Of a DNA stretch of 64,000 nt, positions 45,668 through 55,386 are shown one piece after another. This DNA is from UBA5859 sp041940025 (lineage in GTDB: Bacteria > Pseudomonadota > Gammaproteobacteria > UBA5859): contig JBGTSY010000004.1 of assembly GCA_041940025.1 (NCBI GenBank), positions 124,001-188,000 of the forward strand, in the 5' to 3' direction. The stretch's first letter is position 1, and each line of letters begins with the position of its first letter. A program made the translations under genes and the position numbers. The notes under the pieces were generated by a model. That model saw only the letters and a program-made list of their open reading frames with translations. It was not told where the DNA came from and made no database searches.

Positions 45668-45765
45668 ATTTAATTCTTCTACGCAAGGATAGCATTTTCT
45701 CTAATCACTAGATCGACCTATAGGTGTGCGACTAAAGTAGTATCAACAAATTAATAAAAATCGAA

Positions 45766-46398
45766 TTAACGCAGAACGAAGGGCTCGAATGCAGCAGACA
45801 ACTGCCGCAATTTTCCATGGAAGAAATGACTGGCGCCCTGAATCACGGAAAACTGCTGTAATACAGCAATATCTGTACGCCAACGTTGAATACTATCTAG
45901 TGGGACTAACTCATCATTTTCAGCAGCGATAACCGTCAAGGGAATCTCAAGCGCAGCAAAAGAAGAAAAGGACAGGCGTCCGATTGGCGGTGCCACAAGA
46001 CAGAGTGCCTCAATTGGCCACTCATTCCCTCTTTGAATACAGAGTTCCGCAGCCACAAAAGCACCGAAAGAGAATCCGGCTAACACAATAGGATCAGCAG
46101 GAAACCGTGCCAGGATATACTGAATCACCGAAGACAGATCTTCTCTTTCACCCACACCATTATCGAATTGTCCTTCGCTCAAACCCACACCGCGAAAATT
46201 AAATCGGATGGCACGATGACCCAGTGTGGCAGTGGTTTTTGCCAAAGTGTGCACCACCTTGTTCTGCATGGAGCCACCAAATAGTGGATGTGGGTGACAC
46301 AACACAACGGATCGAATGTGTTCATGTCCCTCTTGGGCGGATACTTCAGGCAGCGATAGTTTTATCTCTAGTTTTCCGGATTGGCTATCAATCAACAT
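45766..46398 (-). CDS. Alpha/beta hydrolase, dienelactone-hydrolase-like
   Basis: 210-residue single-domain alpha/beta hydrolase. Features: CHPHPLFGGSMQNKVVHTL (the HPHP motif of this subfamily), RFNFRGVGLSEG, nucleophile in AGFSFGAFVAAEL, acid in AENDELVP and histidine in GASHFFHGKL. The substrate cannot be predicted. Small proteins of this kind are common, widely conserved and of unknown role. Confidence 0.88.
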   Translation of the reverse strand: MLIDSQSGKLEIKLSLPEVSAQEGHEHIRSVVLCHPHPLFGGSMQNKVVHTLAKTTATLGHRAIRFNFRGVGLSEGQFDNGVGEREDLSSVIQYILARFPADPIVLAGFSFGAFVAAELCIQRGNEWPIEALCLVAPPIGRLSFSSFAALEIPLTVIAAENDELVPLDSIQRWRTDIAVLQQFSVIQGASHFFHGKLRQLSAAFEPFVLR

Positions 46399-46586
46399 GG
46401 TGCTTCGGTCCCTTGAAACAGGCCGCGAAATCGAGTGATTCCCCCATAGAATGTGGCGAAAGTAGAGAATGCCCGATCTAAGTAAGCGACTAAATTTAAT
46501 ATGAAAATCATGTAAAGAACCAATTTAAACGCTCGATAACTATGAAAACAGACAAATTCTCATTTTTCATAGGGAAGGATCCTTCT

Positions 46587-47726
46587 GTGAATCGAAAACT
46601 TTTGCTCTTGCTATTGGGCATGATGCCGTTAGCTCTCCACGCCTTCGACCTTAGAGGTTTTTTTACCACTGGCATAACAGTCTCCGATAACGAAAACGAA
46701 TTATACCGTTTTCAATTGATTGACAACGAGGTCTCCTATCTTTCGGATTCGGTGGCAGGGTTACAATTCGATTTTGAGGTGTCTGAAAAATCAAAAATCA
46801 CTATGCAGGCAGTGGCCAGAGATACCAATGACCACTTTGATGTGAGTATGGACTGGCTCTATCTTACCCATGAACTCAATAGTACCACTAAACTCCGTGG
46901 AGGCCGTATTCTGCTCCCCCTCTTTTCGCGTTCCAGTACGATTGATGTCGGCCTCTCTTATCCCTGGATTCGTCCCCCCTCAGAGGTCTATGAGTTGGGT
47001 CTATTCAAAGGTATGGGGGGTGTCGATGTGTTACTGAAAACGTCTATATTCGGTAAACAAGTACTACTCCACCCATTTGCCGGTGAGATCAGTGAAGATT
47101 TGGCAACCAGTGTGCTGCCTGGTGGCGATGCACAGATAACCAGTGACGAGCTGTGGGGCGTTGAAACCAGAGTTCGAAGCCAATATGGCGAAACACGTAT
47201 CAGCTATATGAATGCTGACGTTCATTTGGAAGTTAATCCCTCATTCGGAGACTCGGTGTCTCTACTCGGACAGTTAGCCCCACCCAGTCTCGCACCCCAG
47301 TTGTTAGGACTGAATTCGCCCATCACGGCGGACACAACCTTCCACACGGTGGGTGGACACTACATTCTGGACAAAGTTGAACTTCTTTGGGAAGCAGCTA
47401 ATCGTCGAATTTCCTTTTCCGGGGGTGGCATCTCGAAAACCCGTGGTTATTACGTCACTCTGGTATGGGACAGTGACAAATACCAACCCAGCCTCACTTT
47501 CGCGCGTCGGGACGATCACATGGCGTCTGGTTCAGTGACACCACCGCAAGAACAAGATTCGGTCACAGTGGGCATTCAACATAGACTAGACAACTCTATA
47601 GTTGTGAAAACAGAAATAACAAATATACATCCAAGAAATGGCACTGCAGGACTACTGGTGGACAGTTCACTTGGTGGTGAAGGGGACATCACAGCAGTCG
47701 GTATCGCTGTTAACGCTAAATTTTAG
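46587..47726 (+). CDS. Porin-like outer-membrane beta-barrel protein
   Basis: 379 residues from GTG 46587, which has GGAAGGA eight bases upstream and gives a standard signal peptide MNRKLLLLLLGMMPLALHA; an ATG at 46542 lacks a ribosome site. Amphipathic strands alternate with turns (FTTGITVSDNENELYRFQL, VAGLQFDFEV, TKLRGGRILLPLF) and the protein ends in phenylalanine (GIAVNAKF), the outer-membrane barrel signal. It resembles porin-like proteins encoded beside small PstS-like proteins; the next gene is one. The specificity is unknown. Confidence 0.8.
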   Translation: MNRKLLLLLLGMMPLALHAFDLRGFFTTGITVSDNENELYRFQLIDNEVSYLSDSVAGLQFDFEVSEKSKITMQAVARDTNDHFDVSMDWLYLTHELNSTTKLRGGRILLPLFSRSSTIDVGLSYPWIRPPSEVYELGLFKGMGGVDVLLKTSIFGKQVLLHPFAGEISEDLATSVLPGGDAQITSDELWGVETRVRSQYGETRISYMNADVHLEVNPSFGDSVSLLGQLAPPSLAPQLLGLNSPITADTTFHTVGGHYILDKVELLWEAANRRISFSGGGISKTRGYYVTLVWDSDKYQPSLTFARRDDHMASGSVTPPQEQDSVTVGIQHRLDNSIVVKTEITNIHPRNGTAGLLVDSSLGGEGDITAVGIAVNAKF

Positions 47727-47738
47727 GAGAGAACATTA

Positions 47739-48212
47739 ATGGCGAAAATCAGCACGGATACGAATCTATTTAACTTCGTCTTTGGGATTAGATTTTTCCT
47801 TATCACAACAATTTTATTAGCCTCCATGGTGGCATGGGCGGAAGAAATGGCTGTGATTGTGAATCCGAATAATGGCGTAGGAGAATTGACTCTTAAAGAT
47901 GTTAAAAATCTTTATTTAGGGCGGCATAAGACTTTTGGTACCCAGATTAAGGCTGAACCATTCACTTTAGTTGATGACGCTCACCATCAAAACGATTTTC
48001 TGACAATGGCTACAAACAAAACACCAAAACAGCTAGAAAGTTACTGGGCGTATTTGATTTTTTCCGGTGAAGGTGAGCCACCGCAAAGAGTCGCATCCTA
48101 TGAAACCATGTTGGAAATGGTTGCAGCTAATGATGGCGGTATTGGCTATCTGCCTAAAAGGTTGGTAGATGACAGCCTTGTGAAGGTGGTGCTGACTGTC
48201 AATCTTGATTAG
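47739..48212 (+). CDS. Small PstS-like periplasmic binding protein
   Basis: 157-residue secreted protein with the PstS-like fold core only: signal peptide to about residue 34 (WAEEM), then VIVNPNNGVGELTLKDVKNLYLGRHKTFG, the phosphate-binding-like start of the family, and YWAYLIFSGEGEPPQRVASYETMLEMVAANDGGIGYLPKRLV at the end (cited in parts). True PstS proteins are about 320 residues, so this is one lobe or a short family variant. Its coupling 12 nt after a porin-like gene suggests a paired envelope function. Confidence 0.82.
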   Translation: MAKISTDTNLFNFVFGIRFFLITTILLASMVAWAEEMAVIVNPNNGVGELTLKDVKNLYLGRHKTFGTQIKAEPFTLVDDAHHQNDFLTMATNKTPKQLESYWAYLIFSGEGEPPQRVASYETMLEMVAANDGGIGYLPKRLVDDSLVKVVLTVNLD

Positions 48213-48213
48213 T

Positions 48214-49560
48214 TTAATTTCTAAGGTGTACAAAGTCGGCACGAGATACCAGTGCAGCCGCCAGCAACACACCGCGGACAGCAGTAAATATTAAGAAAGC
48301 GAACCACAATCCGTGATTTGACCAAATTGGTACAAATATCTCTGTCGACAGGTAAAACAGCGCTAATGCAGCCAACATCGAGAATGCCATTTCGCGTGCT
48401 CGCGCCAGTCCAGTAAAAACACCATCCAATAAAAATGCAACAAAGGAGGCTAATGGTAAGGCGACTATCCAGAATCGATACTCGTTCGCTGTCTCTTGAA
48501 GTGTTGCTTGGTCCGTCATCCAGTTGATAAATTGCGCCCCTAAAACCAAATATATAAGGCTAAACCCTAACGCCGCTAGTAGAGACCAAATGAATGCCGC
48601 TGAAAGAGCCTGACGCGACGCCTCCTCGTCCATTCTACCGACTGCCCGCCCAACTCTCGCTTCAGCGCCATGAGCAAAACCATCTAAGGCATAAGCCATG
48701 ATGTTTTGAAAGTTTAGTAACAATGCATTTGCCGCTAATACCAGGTCCCCCATCTGGGCGCCGTGACGGGCAAAGTAGGCAAAAGCACTGAGAAGCGCTA
48801 AGGTGCGCACCAATAGGAAAAAGTTGATGCGTAACAGAGCGAGAAAAGGCGTCAATTGAAACAATCGCTCAAACTGCCATACACCCGGTAAAGTGGTACT
48901 GAGCGCTCTGACTGAAATCAGCGACACAAGAAGACCAAAATATTCCGCTATCACTGAGGCCCAGGCGACGCCTTTAATTTGCCATCCCAAAACATAGACA
49001 AAAAACAGATCAAATAAAATATTAGCCAGGTTGGTGAGTATCAGAATTCGCATTGCTGCACGGGAATTTTGCAAACCGATGCACCAGCCGACACAGGCGT
49101 AGGTCACCAACACGGCAGGCGCACTCCAGATACGTATACGAAAATATTCTAATGTAAACGTCGCCACCTCCGCACTGGGATCAAGCAGCATCACTGCCCA
49201 TGCACCTAGAAAGGAGTGAGATAGCCAAATCACCAGACTCAACCCCAAAGCCATGGTGATACTACGCAGCAACAAAAAACGAATTTCAGAGTGATTGTTG
49301 GATCCGACGCTCTGAGCGGTCAGTCCAGAGGTGGACATCTTTAAAAATCCGAATCCCCAGAAAAGAAATCCGAAAATCAAACTCCCTAGCGAAACCGCCG
49401 CCAGATAACTGGGGGAAGGCAAATAGGCCATGACGACCGTGTCTACCAAACCCAATAGTGGGACCGATAGATTGGAAACCATCATTGGCCAGGCAATCGC
49501 CCACAAGGCACCGTGCTCGGATCTCGTCGGCCAGCAAAAATAGAGACTCAGTCGGAACAA
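48214..49560 (-). CDS. MATE family efflux transporter, DinF-like
   Basis: 448 residues with about 12 membrane helices. MATE features: IAWPMMVSNLSVPLLGLVDT at the start, the GLTAQSVGSNNHSE loop, and FAHGAEARVGRAVGRMD, the mid-protein motif of the DinF branch. The drug or substrate is unknown. It ends 1 nt from the convergent PstS-like gene. DinF in E. coli follows lexA; no lexA is visible here. Confidence 0.88.
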   Translation of the reverse strand: MFRLSLYFCWPTRSEHGALWAIAWPMMVSNLSVPLLGLVDTVVMAYLPSPSYLAAVSLGSLIFGFLFWGFGFLKMSTSGLTAQSVGSNNHSEIRFLLLRSITMALGLSLVIWLSHSFLGAWAVMLLDPSAEVATFTLEYFRIRIWSAPAVLVTYACVGWCIGLQNSRAAMRILILTNLANILFDLFFVYVLGWQIKGVAWASVIAEYFGLLVSLISVRALSTTLPGVWQFERLFQLTPFLALLRINFFLLVRTLALLSAFAYFARHGAQMGDLVLAANALLLNFQNIMAYALDGFAHGAEARVGRAVGRMDEEASRQALSAAFIWSLLAALGFSLIYLVLGAQFINWMTDQATLQETANEYRFWIVALPLASFVAFLLDGVFTGLARAREMAFSMLAALALFYLSTEIFVPIWSNHGLWFAFLIFTAVRGVLLAAALVSRADFVHLRN

Positions 49561-49612
49561 ACTAAAAGAAGTAATTCTCCGAGGAAGGAAGAAGCATCAA
49601 ATCACCCATATT

Positions 49613-50095
49613 CTATAGTAGCGCCTCGATATCTTCAGCCAGATCTTTAGGGGAAGTAGTGGGTTCAAAATGTTTGTTTGGGTGACCATTTCGATCAACC
49701 AAAAACTTGGTAAAGTTCCAAGTCACTAAATTGGCGTCTTCACTTCCCCCTAACTCTTTCTTTAAATATTGATATAACGGATGGGCATTGGCGCCATTCA
49801 CCTCTAACTTACTGAACATAGGAAAAGTCACTTGAAACTTAGTGTCACAAAATTCCTTTATCTCTTCCTCTGTGCCTGGCTCTTGGCCTCCAAACTGATT
49901 ACAGGGAAAACCTAACACCACCAAGCCCTTCTCACCGTAGGTGTCATATAGCCTTTGTAACCCTTTGTAGTGCGGGGTGAGCCCACACTGGCTGGCGGTA
50001 TTGACAATTAATAATACCTTACCCTCAAATTCTGATAAGCTCTGACTTTCTCCCAAGATATTCTCGTGGGAATATTCATATATAGATGCAGTCAT
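49613..50095 (-). CDS. Glutathione peroxidase family protein
   Basis: 160-residue thioredoxin-fold peroxidase. The peroxidatic cysteine is in NTASQCGLTPHYKGL, the glutamine in GFPCNQFGGQEPG and the tryptophan in VTWNFTKFLVDRNG. A Cys (not Sec) form, so it may use thioredoxin rather than glutathione. ATG 50095 has GAGGAC upstream; an earlier in-frame start exists 15 nt further out. Confidence 0.93.
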   Translation of the reverse strand: MTASIYEYSHENILGESQSLSEFEGKVLLIVNTASQCGLTPHYKGLQRLYDTYGEKGLVVLGFPCNQFGGQEPGTEEEIKEFCDTKFQVTFPMFSKLEVNGANAHPLYQYLKKELGGSEDANLVTWNFTKFLVDRNGHPNKHFEPTTSPKDLAEDIEALL

Positions 50096-50221
50096 GCCTC
50101 GTCCTCTCACTAAAAATTGTTTCCCAGTATCTAGAGAGATACTGATAATTGCAAGTGTGTGTCATCCACTAGAGAAGTTATATAATCCTATGGTGTTAAG
50201 TGGTTGTTTTTTATCTCTCAC

Positions 50222-50983
50222 ATGAAAGAAACCCTCGAAGTTTGTGCGGTCACGCCAGAGGCCGTTGATAAAGCTCAGCGACTGGCTACTCAGCTAGAGT
50301 TACCATTTGCATACGATACGCACTATTCAGCAGTTTCCTTATTGGTGAGTTCAGATGACATCCGCTATCAACACCCTAGCTTTGAGATCCCGTTTCGAGT
50401 TGATTTTCTTAGTGGTACCGTGGCAGCCAGAATCTCCCTGGGGTTAAACAAAAGAGACCCTTTAGCTAAAGCACTCGCTATCAGTCCACACCAATCAAAT
50501 CACATTCTCGATGGGACTGCTGGATTTGGCAGAGACGCAATGTTAATCGCTCGGTATGGACAAAAAATTACAATGATTGAAAAACATCCCGTGATCCATG
50601 CCCTCTTGGCCGACGGGATCAACCGTGCATTTGCACAAGAAAATTTCTGCAAACTTATCCCGTATCAACCAGAATTAATTCATTCCGAGGCCCAGCAATA
50701 CGCACTGATAGGGCATAAACCGGTGGAGGTGATCTATTTGGATCCCATGTATCCAAAACGGAAAAAACAACTAAAAGTAAAGAAAGAGTCTCAGGTATTG
50801 CAACTATTAACCGAAGGCAGGGAAAACGAATATGAACAAGTAGAACTATTGGAATGGGCCTGCTCCCTGGCAACAAAACGAGTCGTAGTGAAAAGACCTC
50901 GATGGGCAGAACCACTCACGGATCTATCACCCACTACCGCTATCTATAATCAAAACACTCGTTATGATATCTACATTGTGTAA
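50222..50983 (+). CDS. rsmJ: 16S rRNA m2G1516 methyltransferase RsmJ
   Basis: 253-residue SAM methyltransferase. Motifs: LDGTAGFGRDAMLIA (SAM site) and IYLDPMYPKRKK, the DPMYP signature of RsmJ/YhiQ. An in-frame TTG at 50204 is an alternative start. A TATAAT at 50181 is a plausible -10. It starts the plus-strand run with ugpQ, glpD and glpK, which have no obvious functional link to it. Confidence 0.92.
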   Translation: MKETLEVCAVTPEAVDKAQRLATQLELPFAYDTHYSAVSLLVSSDDIRYQHPSFEIPFRVDFLSGTVAARISLGLNKRDPLAKALAISPHQSNHILDGTAGFGRDAMLIARYGQKITMIEKHPVIHALLADGINRAFAQENFCKLIPYQPELIHSEAQQYALIGHKPVEVIYLDPMYPKRKKQLKVKKESQVLQLLTEGRENEYEQVELLEWACSLATKRVVVKRPRWAEPLTDLSPTTAIYNQNTRYDIYIV

Positions 50984-51796
50984 ATGGACGATCAACCTCT
51001 CAAGGATAAGGAAACCCCACAGATGGCTCTTTTGAGACGCCCCAAATTGGTCGCTCACCGCGGACATGCTGAACGGTGTCCAGAAAACTCCAAAAGCGCG
51101 TTCCTAGATGCCCTACAGGTGGGTGCGACTGCAATAGAATTTGATATTCAATTGACCAAAGACAAACACCCAATGGTGATTCACGATGACACCCTAGAAC
51201 GCACTACAAATTGTTCAGGTTCGATATTTGATCATAATTTATCAGATCTCAAATCCTGTTCTGCTCACGAATCCAATCGATTTCAAGACACCTTTTATTT
51301 TGAACCCCTACTGACTGTAGAAGAGTTTGGGCAAATTATGCAGCACCATCCGGACTGCGAACTATTTGCCGAAATCAAGCCGGAATCGATTCAACGATTC
51401 GGCCTAAAAAGTGTCGTTGATCGCATATTGAAAGGACTAGATAAGGTTTCAAATCAGGCCGTTATTATCTCCATGGATGCGGAGGCCGTACGTTATGCAA
51501 AAAGTGTCAGCGATTTCCGTTGCGGTTGGGTCATGCATCGTTGGCGCGCAGAAGGCAGGCGCACGATGGAAGAGTTGGCGGTAGAGTTTTTATATTGCGA
51601 CTATTTAAGCATTCCAGATGTCACCAGGGATCTATGGCCAGGAGAGTGGCAATGGGCTCTATATGAAGTGACCGAACCCAAACTCGGCTGGCAACTGTTT
51701 AATTTAGGCGCAGAGTACATCGAAACCAAACGAATCGGCTATTTCATGCAAGATGCGAGGTTTAACCCAAAGGTTCAAGATGGCGGAGATACCTAG
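50984..51796 (+). CDS. ugpQ: Glycerophosphodiester phosphodiesterase
   Basis: Cytoplasmic GDPD (270 residues; ATG begins directly after the rsmJ stop; MALL at 51023 is an alternative start). Motifs: VAHRGHAERCPENSK, AIEFDIQLTKDKHPMVIHDDTLERTTN (read in parts), and LFAEIKPES. It hydrolyses glycerophosphodiesters to glycerol-3-phosphate and an alcohol, which fits the next two genes. Its end overlaps the start of glpD. Confidence 0.93.
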   Translation: MDDQPLKDKETPQMALLRRPKLVAHRGHAERCPENSKSAFLDALQVGATAIEFDIQLTKDKHPMVIHDDTLERTTNCSGSIFDHNLSDLKSCSAHESNRFQDTFYFEPLLTVEEFGQIMQHHPDCELFAEIKPESIQRFGLKSVVDRILKGLDKVSNQAVIISMDAEAVRYAKSVSDFRCGWVMHRWRAEGRRTMEELAVEFLYCDYLSIPDVTRDLWPGEWQWALYEVTEPKLGWQLFNLGAEYIETKRIGYFMQDARFNPKVQDGGDT

Positions 51797-52985
51797 AGTG
51801 GAACAGTTCGATGTCACCATTATCGGCGCCGGTATCCATGGAGTGGGTGTGGCGCAGGCGGCGGCTGCACGCGGGTACAAAACCTTAGTAGTGGAACAAA
51901 AAGATCTGGCATTCGGTACTTCTCGGCGCTCCAGTAAATTGATTCATGGTGGACTACGCTATTTAGAAAGTCTGCAATTCGGGCTGGTCAAAGAGTGTCT
52001 GAATGAAAGAAAGATCTTGCTCCAAATCGCGCCCGAATTGGTAAAGCTAAAACCATTTTATTTGCCAATTTATCATCAGAGTGTACGTCGACCGTACCAA
52101 ATCAGAATTGGTTTAAGCCTGTACTCAGTGTTGGGCGGCTTATCGAAACAGACCCAGTTCAATCGCATCCCCAAAGCCAGTTGGGCGGATGCATTAGATG
52201 GCCTGCGTACCGACGGCTTGAAAGCTGTATTTCAATATTGGGATGCGCAAACTGATGATGCGGCGTTAACACGCGCAGTGATGGCTTCGGCAGAAAAATT
52301 TGGTGCCGAACTCCGTCTGCCTTTCGAGTTACGATCAGCAACTAAAACCGGTGATGGGTACCGCTTAATCATCATCAACGAGGGGCGAGAGCTTGAATTC
52401 GACACCAAAGTGTTGATAAACGCAGCGGGACCCTGGGCCGCTGAAATCCTGTCGCGAATTTTACCGACACAACAGATACCCGACCATCAACTGGTACAGG
52501 GCACGCACATTATCGTCTCTGGAAACCTCTCTCAGGGACTCTATTACGTTGAAGCACCAGAGGACAAACGCGCGGTCTTTGTGATGCCATGGCAAGGCAA
52601 TACTCTGGTGGGCACCACCGAAACCGAAATCTCAAAACTCCCGGATGCCTGTGAGCCGTTGCCATCAGAGATCCAGTATCTAAGCGACGTACTGCACTAT
52701 TATTTTCCACGCTATGGACATGCACCAGACATACTAGATGCCTTTGCTGGCTTACGAGTGTTACCGGGCAAAGAAGATTCCGCAGCACGCGCATTTAACA
52801 AACCAAGAGAAACCCGACTAGTGGTAGACGACTTGCAGTCACCCAGATTGTTAAGTATTTTTGGAGGAAAATTGACTGCCTATCGTGCGACAGCACAAAA
52901 AGTGATGAACACAATTCAAAGCTCTTTGCCTCCCCGTCAAAATCGTGCTGATACAGCGGTGCTACCGCTGAATCCTGTCGACTAA
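51780..52985 (+). CDS. glpD: FAD-dependent glycerol-3-phosphate dehydrogenase, short form
   Basis: 401 residues from ATG 51780 (AAAGG upstream). The FAD-binding start is FDVTIIGAGIHGVGVAQAAA, followed by SRRSSKLIHGGLRYLE, LVGTTETEI and the end GGKLTAYRATAQ. The family's C-terminal helical domain of about 100 residues (E. coli GlpD is 501) is absent: the protein stops soon after the GGKLTAYR motif. It overlaps ugpQ by 17 nt and glpK follows after 11 nt. It may be a GlpA/GlpD-like short oxidase; the activity is likely but not certain. Confidence 0.85.
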   Translation: MAEIPRVEQFDVTIIGAGIHGVGVAQAAAARGYKTLVVEQKDLAFGTSRRSSKLIHGGLRYLESLQFGLVKECLNERKILLQIAPELVKLKPFYLPIYHQSVRRPYQIRIGLSLYSVLGGLSKQTQFNRIPKASWADALDGLRTDGLKAVFQYWDAQTDDAALTRAVMASAEKFGAELRLPFELRSATKTGDGYRLIIINEGRELEFDTKVLINAAGPWAAEILSRILPTQQIPDHQLVQGTHIIVSGNLSQGLYYVEAPEDKRAVFVMPWQGNTLVGTTETEISKLPDACEPLPSEIQYLSDVLHYYFPRYGHAPDILDAFAGLRVLPGKEDSAARAFNKPRETRLVVDDLQSPRLLSIFGGKLTAYRATAQKVMNTIQSSLPPRQNRADTAVLPLNPVD

Positions 52986-52996
52986 GCGAGAATTGC

Positions 52997-54487
52997 ATGG
53001 CCGCCACAATACTCTCACTGGATCAAGGTACCACTAGCTCAAGAGCTATTCTGTTCGATAGCAAGGGAGAGGTACTCTGCAGTGCACAAAAAGAATTGAA
53101 TCAAATATATCCACAGCCCGGCTGGGTGGAACATGATGCAGAGGAGATTTGGCAAAGCCAGTGGGAAGTGGCAAAAACCGTTGTCGGATCCGATCCCACT
53201 TATCTTGACTCTATCGCTACTATTGGTATCACAAACCAGCGGGAAACCACTCTCATTTGGGATAAACATAGTGGCAGCCCCATCTACAACGCCATTGTCT
53301 GGCAATGTCGCCGCACCGCTTCTCTGTGTGATTCATTAAGGCAACAGGGAAAAGAGGAACAAATTTTAAATAAGACCGGTCTCGTTTTGGATCCCTACTT
53401 CTCAGCAACTAAAATTGCTTGGATCCTAGAAAACGTTGCAGGCGCAAGAAAAAAAGCAGAAGCGGGTGAACTTGCTTTTGGAACTGTCGATAGCTGGCTA
53501 CTGTGGAATTTGACTCAAGGTAAATGTCACTACACAGATGTCTCCAATGCGTCTCGTACCATGTTGTTTAATATACATAGTTTAGAGTGGGATGCTGAGC
53601 TTTTAAAATGTTTCAACATACCTGAAATCATGCTCCCACAGGTGCGATATTCCAGTGAAATTTATGGCGAATGCACACTCTTTTCCAAAGCAATCCCCAT
53701 CTCCAGCATGATTGGAGATCAGCAAGCAGCCACATTCGCACAAGCTTGCTTCGAACCGGGACAAGTAAAAAACACTTATGGCACAGGATGTTTTCTGGTA
53801 GCAAACACCGGAAATCAACCGAAAATTAATACGCAGGGATTGCTTGCCTCTGTGGGGTGGCAACGGGCAAATCACTCGCCAACCTATATTTTAGAAGGCA
53901 GTGTTTTTATCGCCGGTGCGTTAGTGCAGTGGTTGCGCGATGAATTGGGATTTTTCCAATCTGCGGCAGAAATCGAGGCGCTGGCCGCCAGTGTCTCCAG
54001 CAGCGAAGGCATCGCTTTGGTGCCAGCTTTCGCTGGACTAGGCGCTCCCTACTGGAACAGTGGCGCTCGAGGCGTCATAACGGGACTCACCCGGGGAAGC
54101 AACCGTGCGCATATCGCACGCGCGGCCCTAGAGGCTATCGCGCTACAATCAACTGACGTTTTAAACACCATGCAGCGGGTTTGCGACCAACCGTTTAGCC
54201 GATTGTGTGTGGATGGCGGCGCCAGTGAAAATGATCTGTTAATGCAAATTCAGGCCGACTTGGCACAACTACCAGTACAACGATTTGTGATGCATGAAGC
54301 GACGGCCTTAGGTGCCGCTTTTCTGGCTGGGCTCGCTGCAAACCTATGGAGCAACGAAAAGGAAATCCTATCAATTTGCCGAACTGGACGAGAGTTCCTG
54401 CCATCGATGGAAAGTCAACAACGACACTCCCTGCTTCAACAATGGAAAAAGGCCATTAACACCGCTCTATTCTGGGCAGAGAATTAA
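52997..54487 (+). CDS. glpK: Glycerol kinase
   Basis: ATP:glycerol 3-phosphotransferase (496 residues). FGGY motifs: LSLDQGTTSSRAILF, GTVDSWLLWNLT, GDQQAATFAQACFEPGQVKNTYGTG and LCVDGGASENDLLM. Length and motifs are standard. It closes the ugpQ-glpD-glpK set; no glpF or glpT is seen, so glycerol may enter elsewhere or be released from lipids. Confidence 0.97.
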   Translation: MAATILSLDQGTTSSRAILFDSKGEVLCSAQKELNQIYPQPGWVEHDAEEIWQSQWEVAKTVVGSDPTYLDSIATIGITNQRETTLIWDKHSGSPIYNAIVWQCRRTASLCDSLRQQGKEEQILNKTGLVLDPYFSATKIAWILENVAGARKKAEAGELAFGTVDSWLLWNLTQGKCHYTDVSNASRTMLFNIHSLEWDAELLKCFNIPEIMLPQVRYSSEIYGECTLFSKAIPISSMIGDQQAATFAQACFEPGQVKNTYGTGCFLVANTGNQPKINTQGLLASVGWQRANHSPTYILEGSVFIAGALVQWLRDELGFFQSAAEIEALAASVSSSEGIALVPAFAGLGAPYWNSGARGVITGLTRGSNRAHIARAALEAIALQSTDVLNTMQRVCDQPFSRLCVDGGASENDLLMQIQADLAQLPVQRFVMHEATALGAAFLAGLAANLWSNEKEILSICRTGREFLPSMESQQRHSLLQQWKKAINTALFWAEN

Positions 54488-54494
54488 ACAGACT

Positions 54495-54523
54495 ACACAC
54501 TCCTTCCTTTAGCGTGTGTTTTT
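54495..54523 (+). terminator. Likely terminator after glpK
   Basis: ACACAC, 13-nt loop, GTGTGT followed directly by TTTTT, seven bases after the glpK stop. The 6-bp stem is weak but T-tract and position fit. Confidence 0.5.
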
Positions 54524-54867
54524 AAACCTGTCTATACTCTCAATTATTTATAGATATCTTGTCTCAACCTGCTGTTTCTAATTGTATTTTCCGCTCGTAG
54601 CGAGAATAGATTAGCTGTCCGGTGTGCAGCATGAATCCACCCCGCCATCAGCCTCACGAAATAGGACTCCAGAAAAATGCCAATGCTCCGATAATCTGGT
54701 TAACAGGACGATTAGCAATAGGCGAACTGTCTGACGACCATTGCATTGTTCAACCAAGGCCGGTTCAAATGGATTGAATACATTGAAGGAGAAAATGTTC
54801 AGTCCAAACTGAACTCTCGCTACGTGTAAGTGCCAAAGGTAAAAATCGACTGTGGAGAGCAAAATCC
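54524..54867. other. Intergenic region upstream of cheX
   Basis: About 340 nt with no convincing gene. An 18-nt palindrome GTTCAGT-CCAA-ACTGAAC lies at 54797-54814, about 53 nt before the cheX start; it could be an operator or a hairpin. A 48-codon ORF at 54631-54777 has no ribosome site and is not counted as a gene. Confidence 0.5.
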
Positions 54868-55383
54868 GTGTCACTTAATGAAACACAAACAAAAATATTA
54901 AAACCATTCATAGAAGAAACCATTCACGCACTGAAGGACATGGCGGGACTGGACGCTACCTCCGGAGATGGCTTTCAAGATTCCGTTGAACAATTTCGAT
55001 TCAAGGGTTATGCAGTAGCTGCCAATACCTCGGGAAATTTGAAAGGCAAGTTGTTGATGCACTTGTATCTCGAAACAGCGTTAGAGATTGGGAATAAAGT
55101 CAACGCCTTGGTACTCGGAGATACCGAAGAACATTATGAGGTCACCGAGAAAATTTCCGAAGCGTTGGAAGAATTTGGTAATACGGCGATTGGACTTGCC
55201 ACCAGAGGCTTGGAAGAATCGAAGTTAGGAATTCGATTTGAACCGCCTTTCTTTATCTTAAAAGTTGATGAATTAGAACAACTCTTAACAGATGTGAAAG
55301 AAATTATCTCGATCCCAATTCATGTCAATAATGTTGGGCGTTTCTATTTCAATTTTTTACTAGAAGATCTCACGGAGAATTGA
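54868..55383 (+). CDS. CheX/CheC-family chemotaxis phosphatase
   Basis: 171 residues, GTG start with GGAG nine to ten bases upstream. The CheX/CheC pattern ExxNxxxG is present in SEALEEFGNTAIGLA; members dephosphorylate CheY-P. Single-motif members are CheX-like. It is followed 3 nt after its stop by a CheY-like receiver, an obvious partner. Confidence 0.85.
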   Translation: MSLNETQTKILKPFIEETIHALKDMAGLDATSGDGFQDSVEQFRFKGYAVAANTSGNLKGKLLMHLYLETALEIGNKVNALVLGDTEEHYEVTEKISEALEEFGNTAIGLATRGLEESKLGIRFEPPFFILKVDELEQLLTDVKEIISIPIHVNNVGRFYFNFLLEDLTEN

Positions 55384-55386
55384 GCA

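Noticed and set aside
54631..54777. 48-codon ORF before cheX (starts MNPPRHQPHEIG)
   Set aside because: No Shine-Dalgarno, no recognisable family, and reading frame of this length occurs by chance; kept only as a note.
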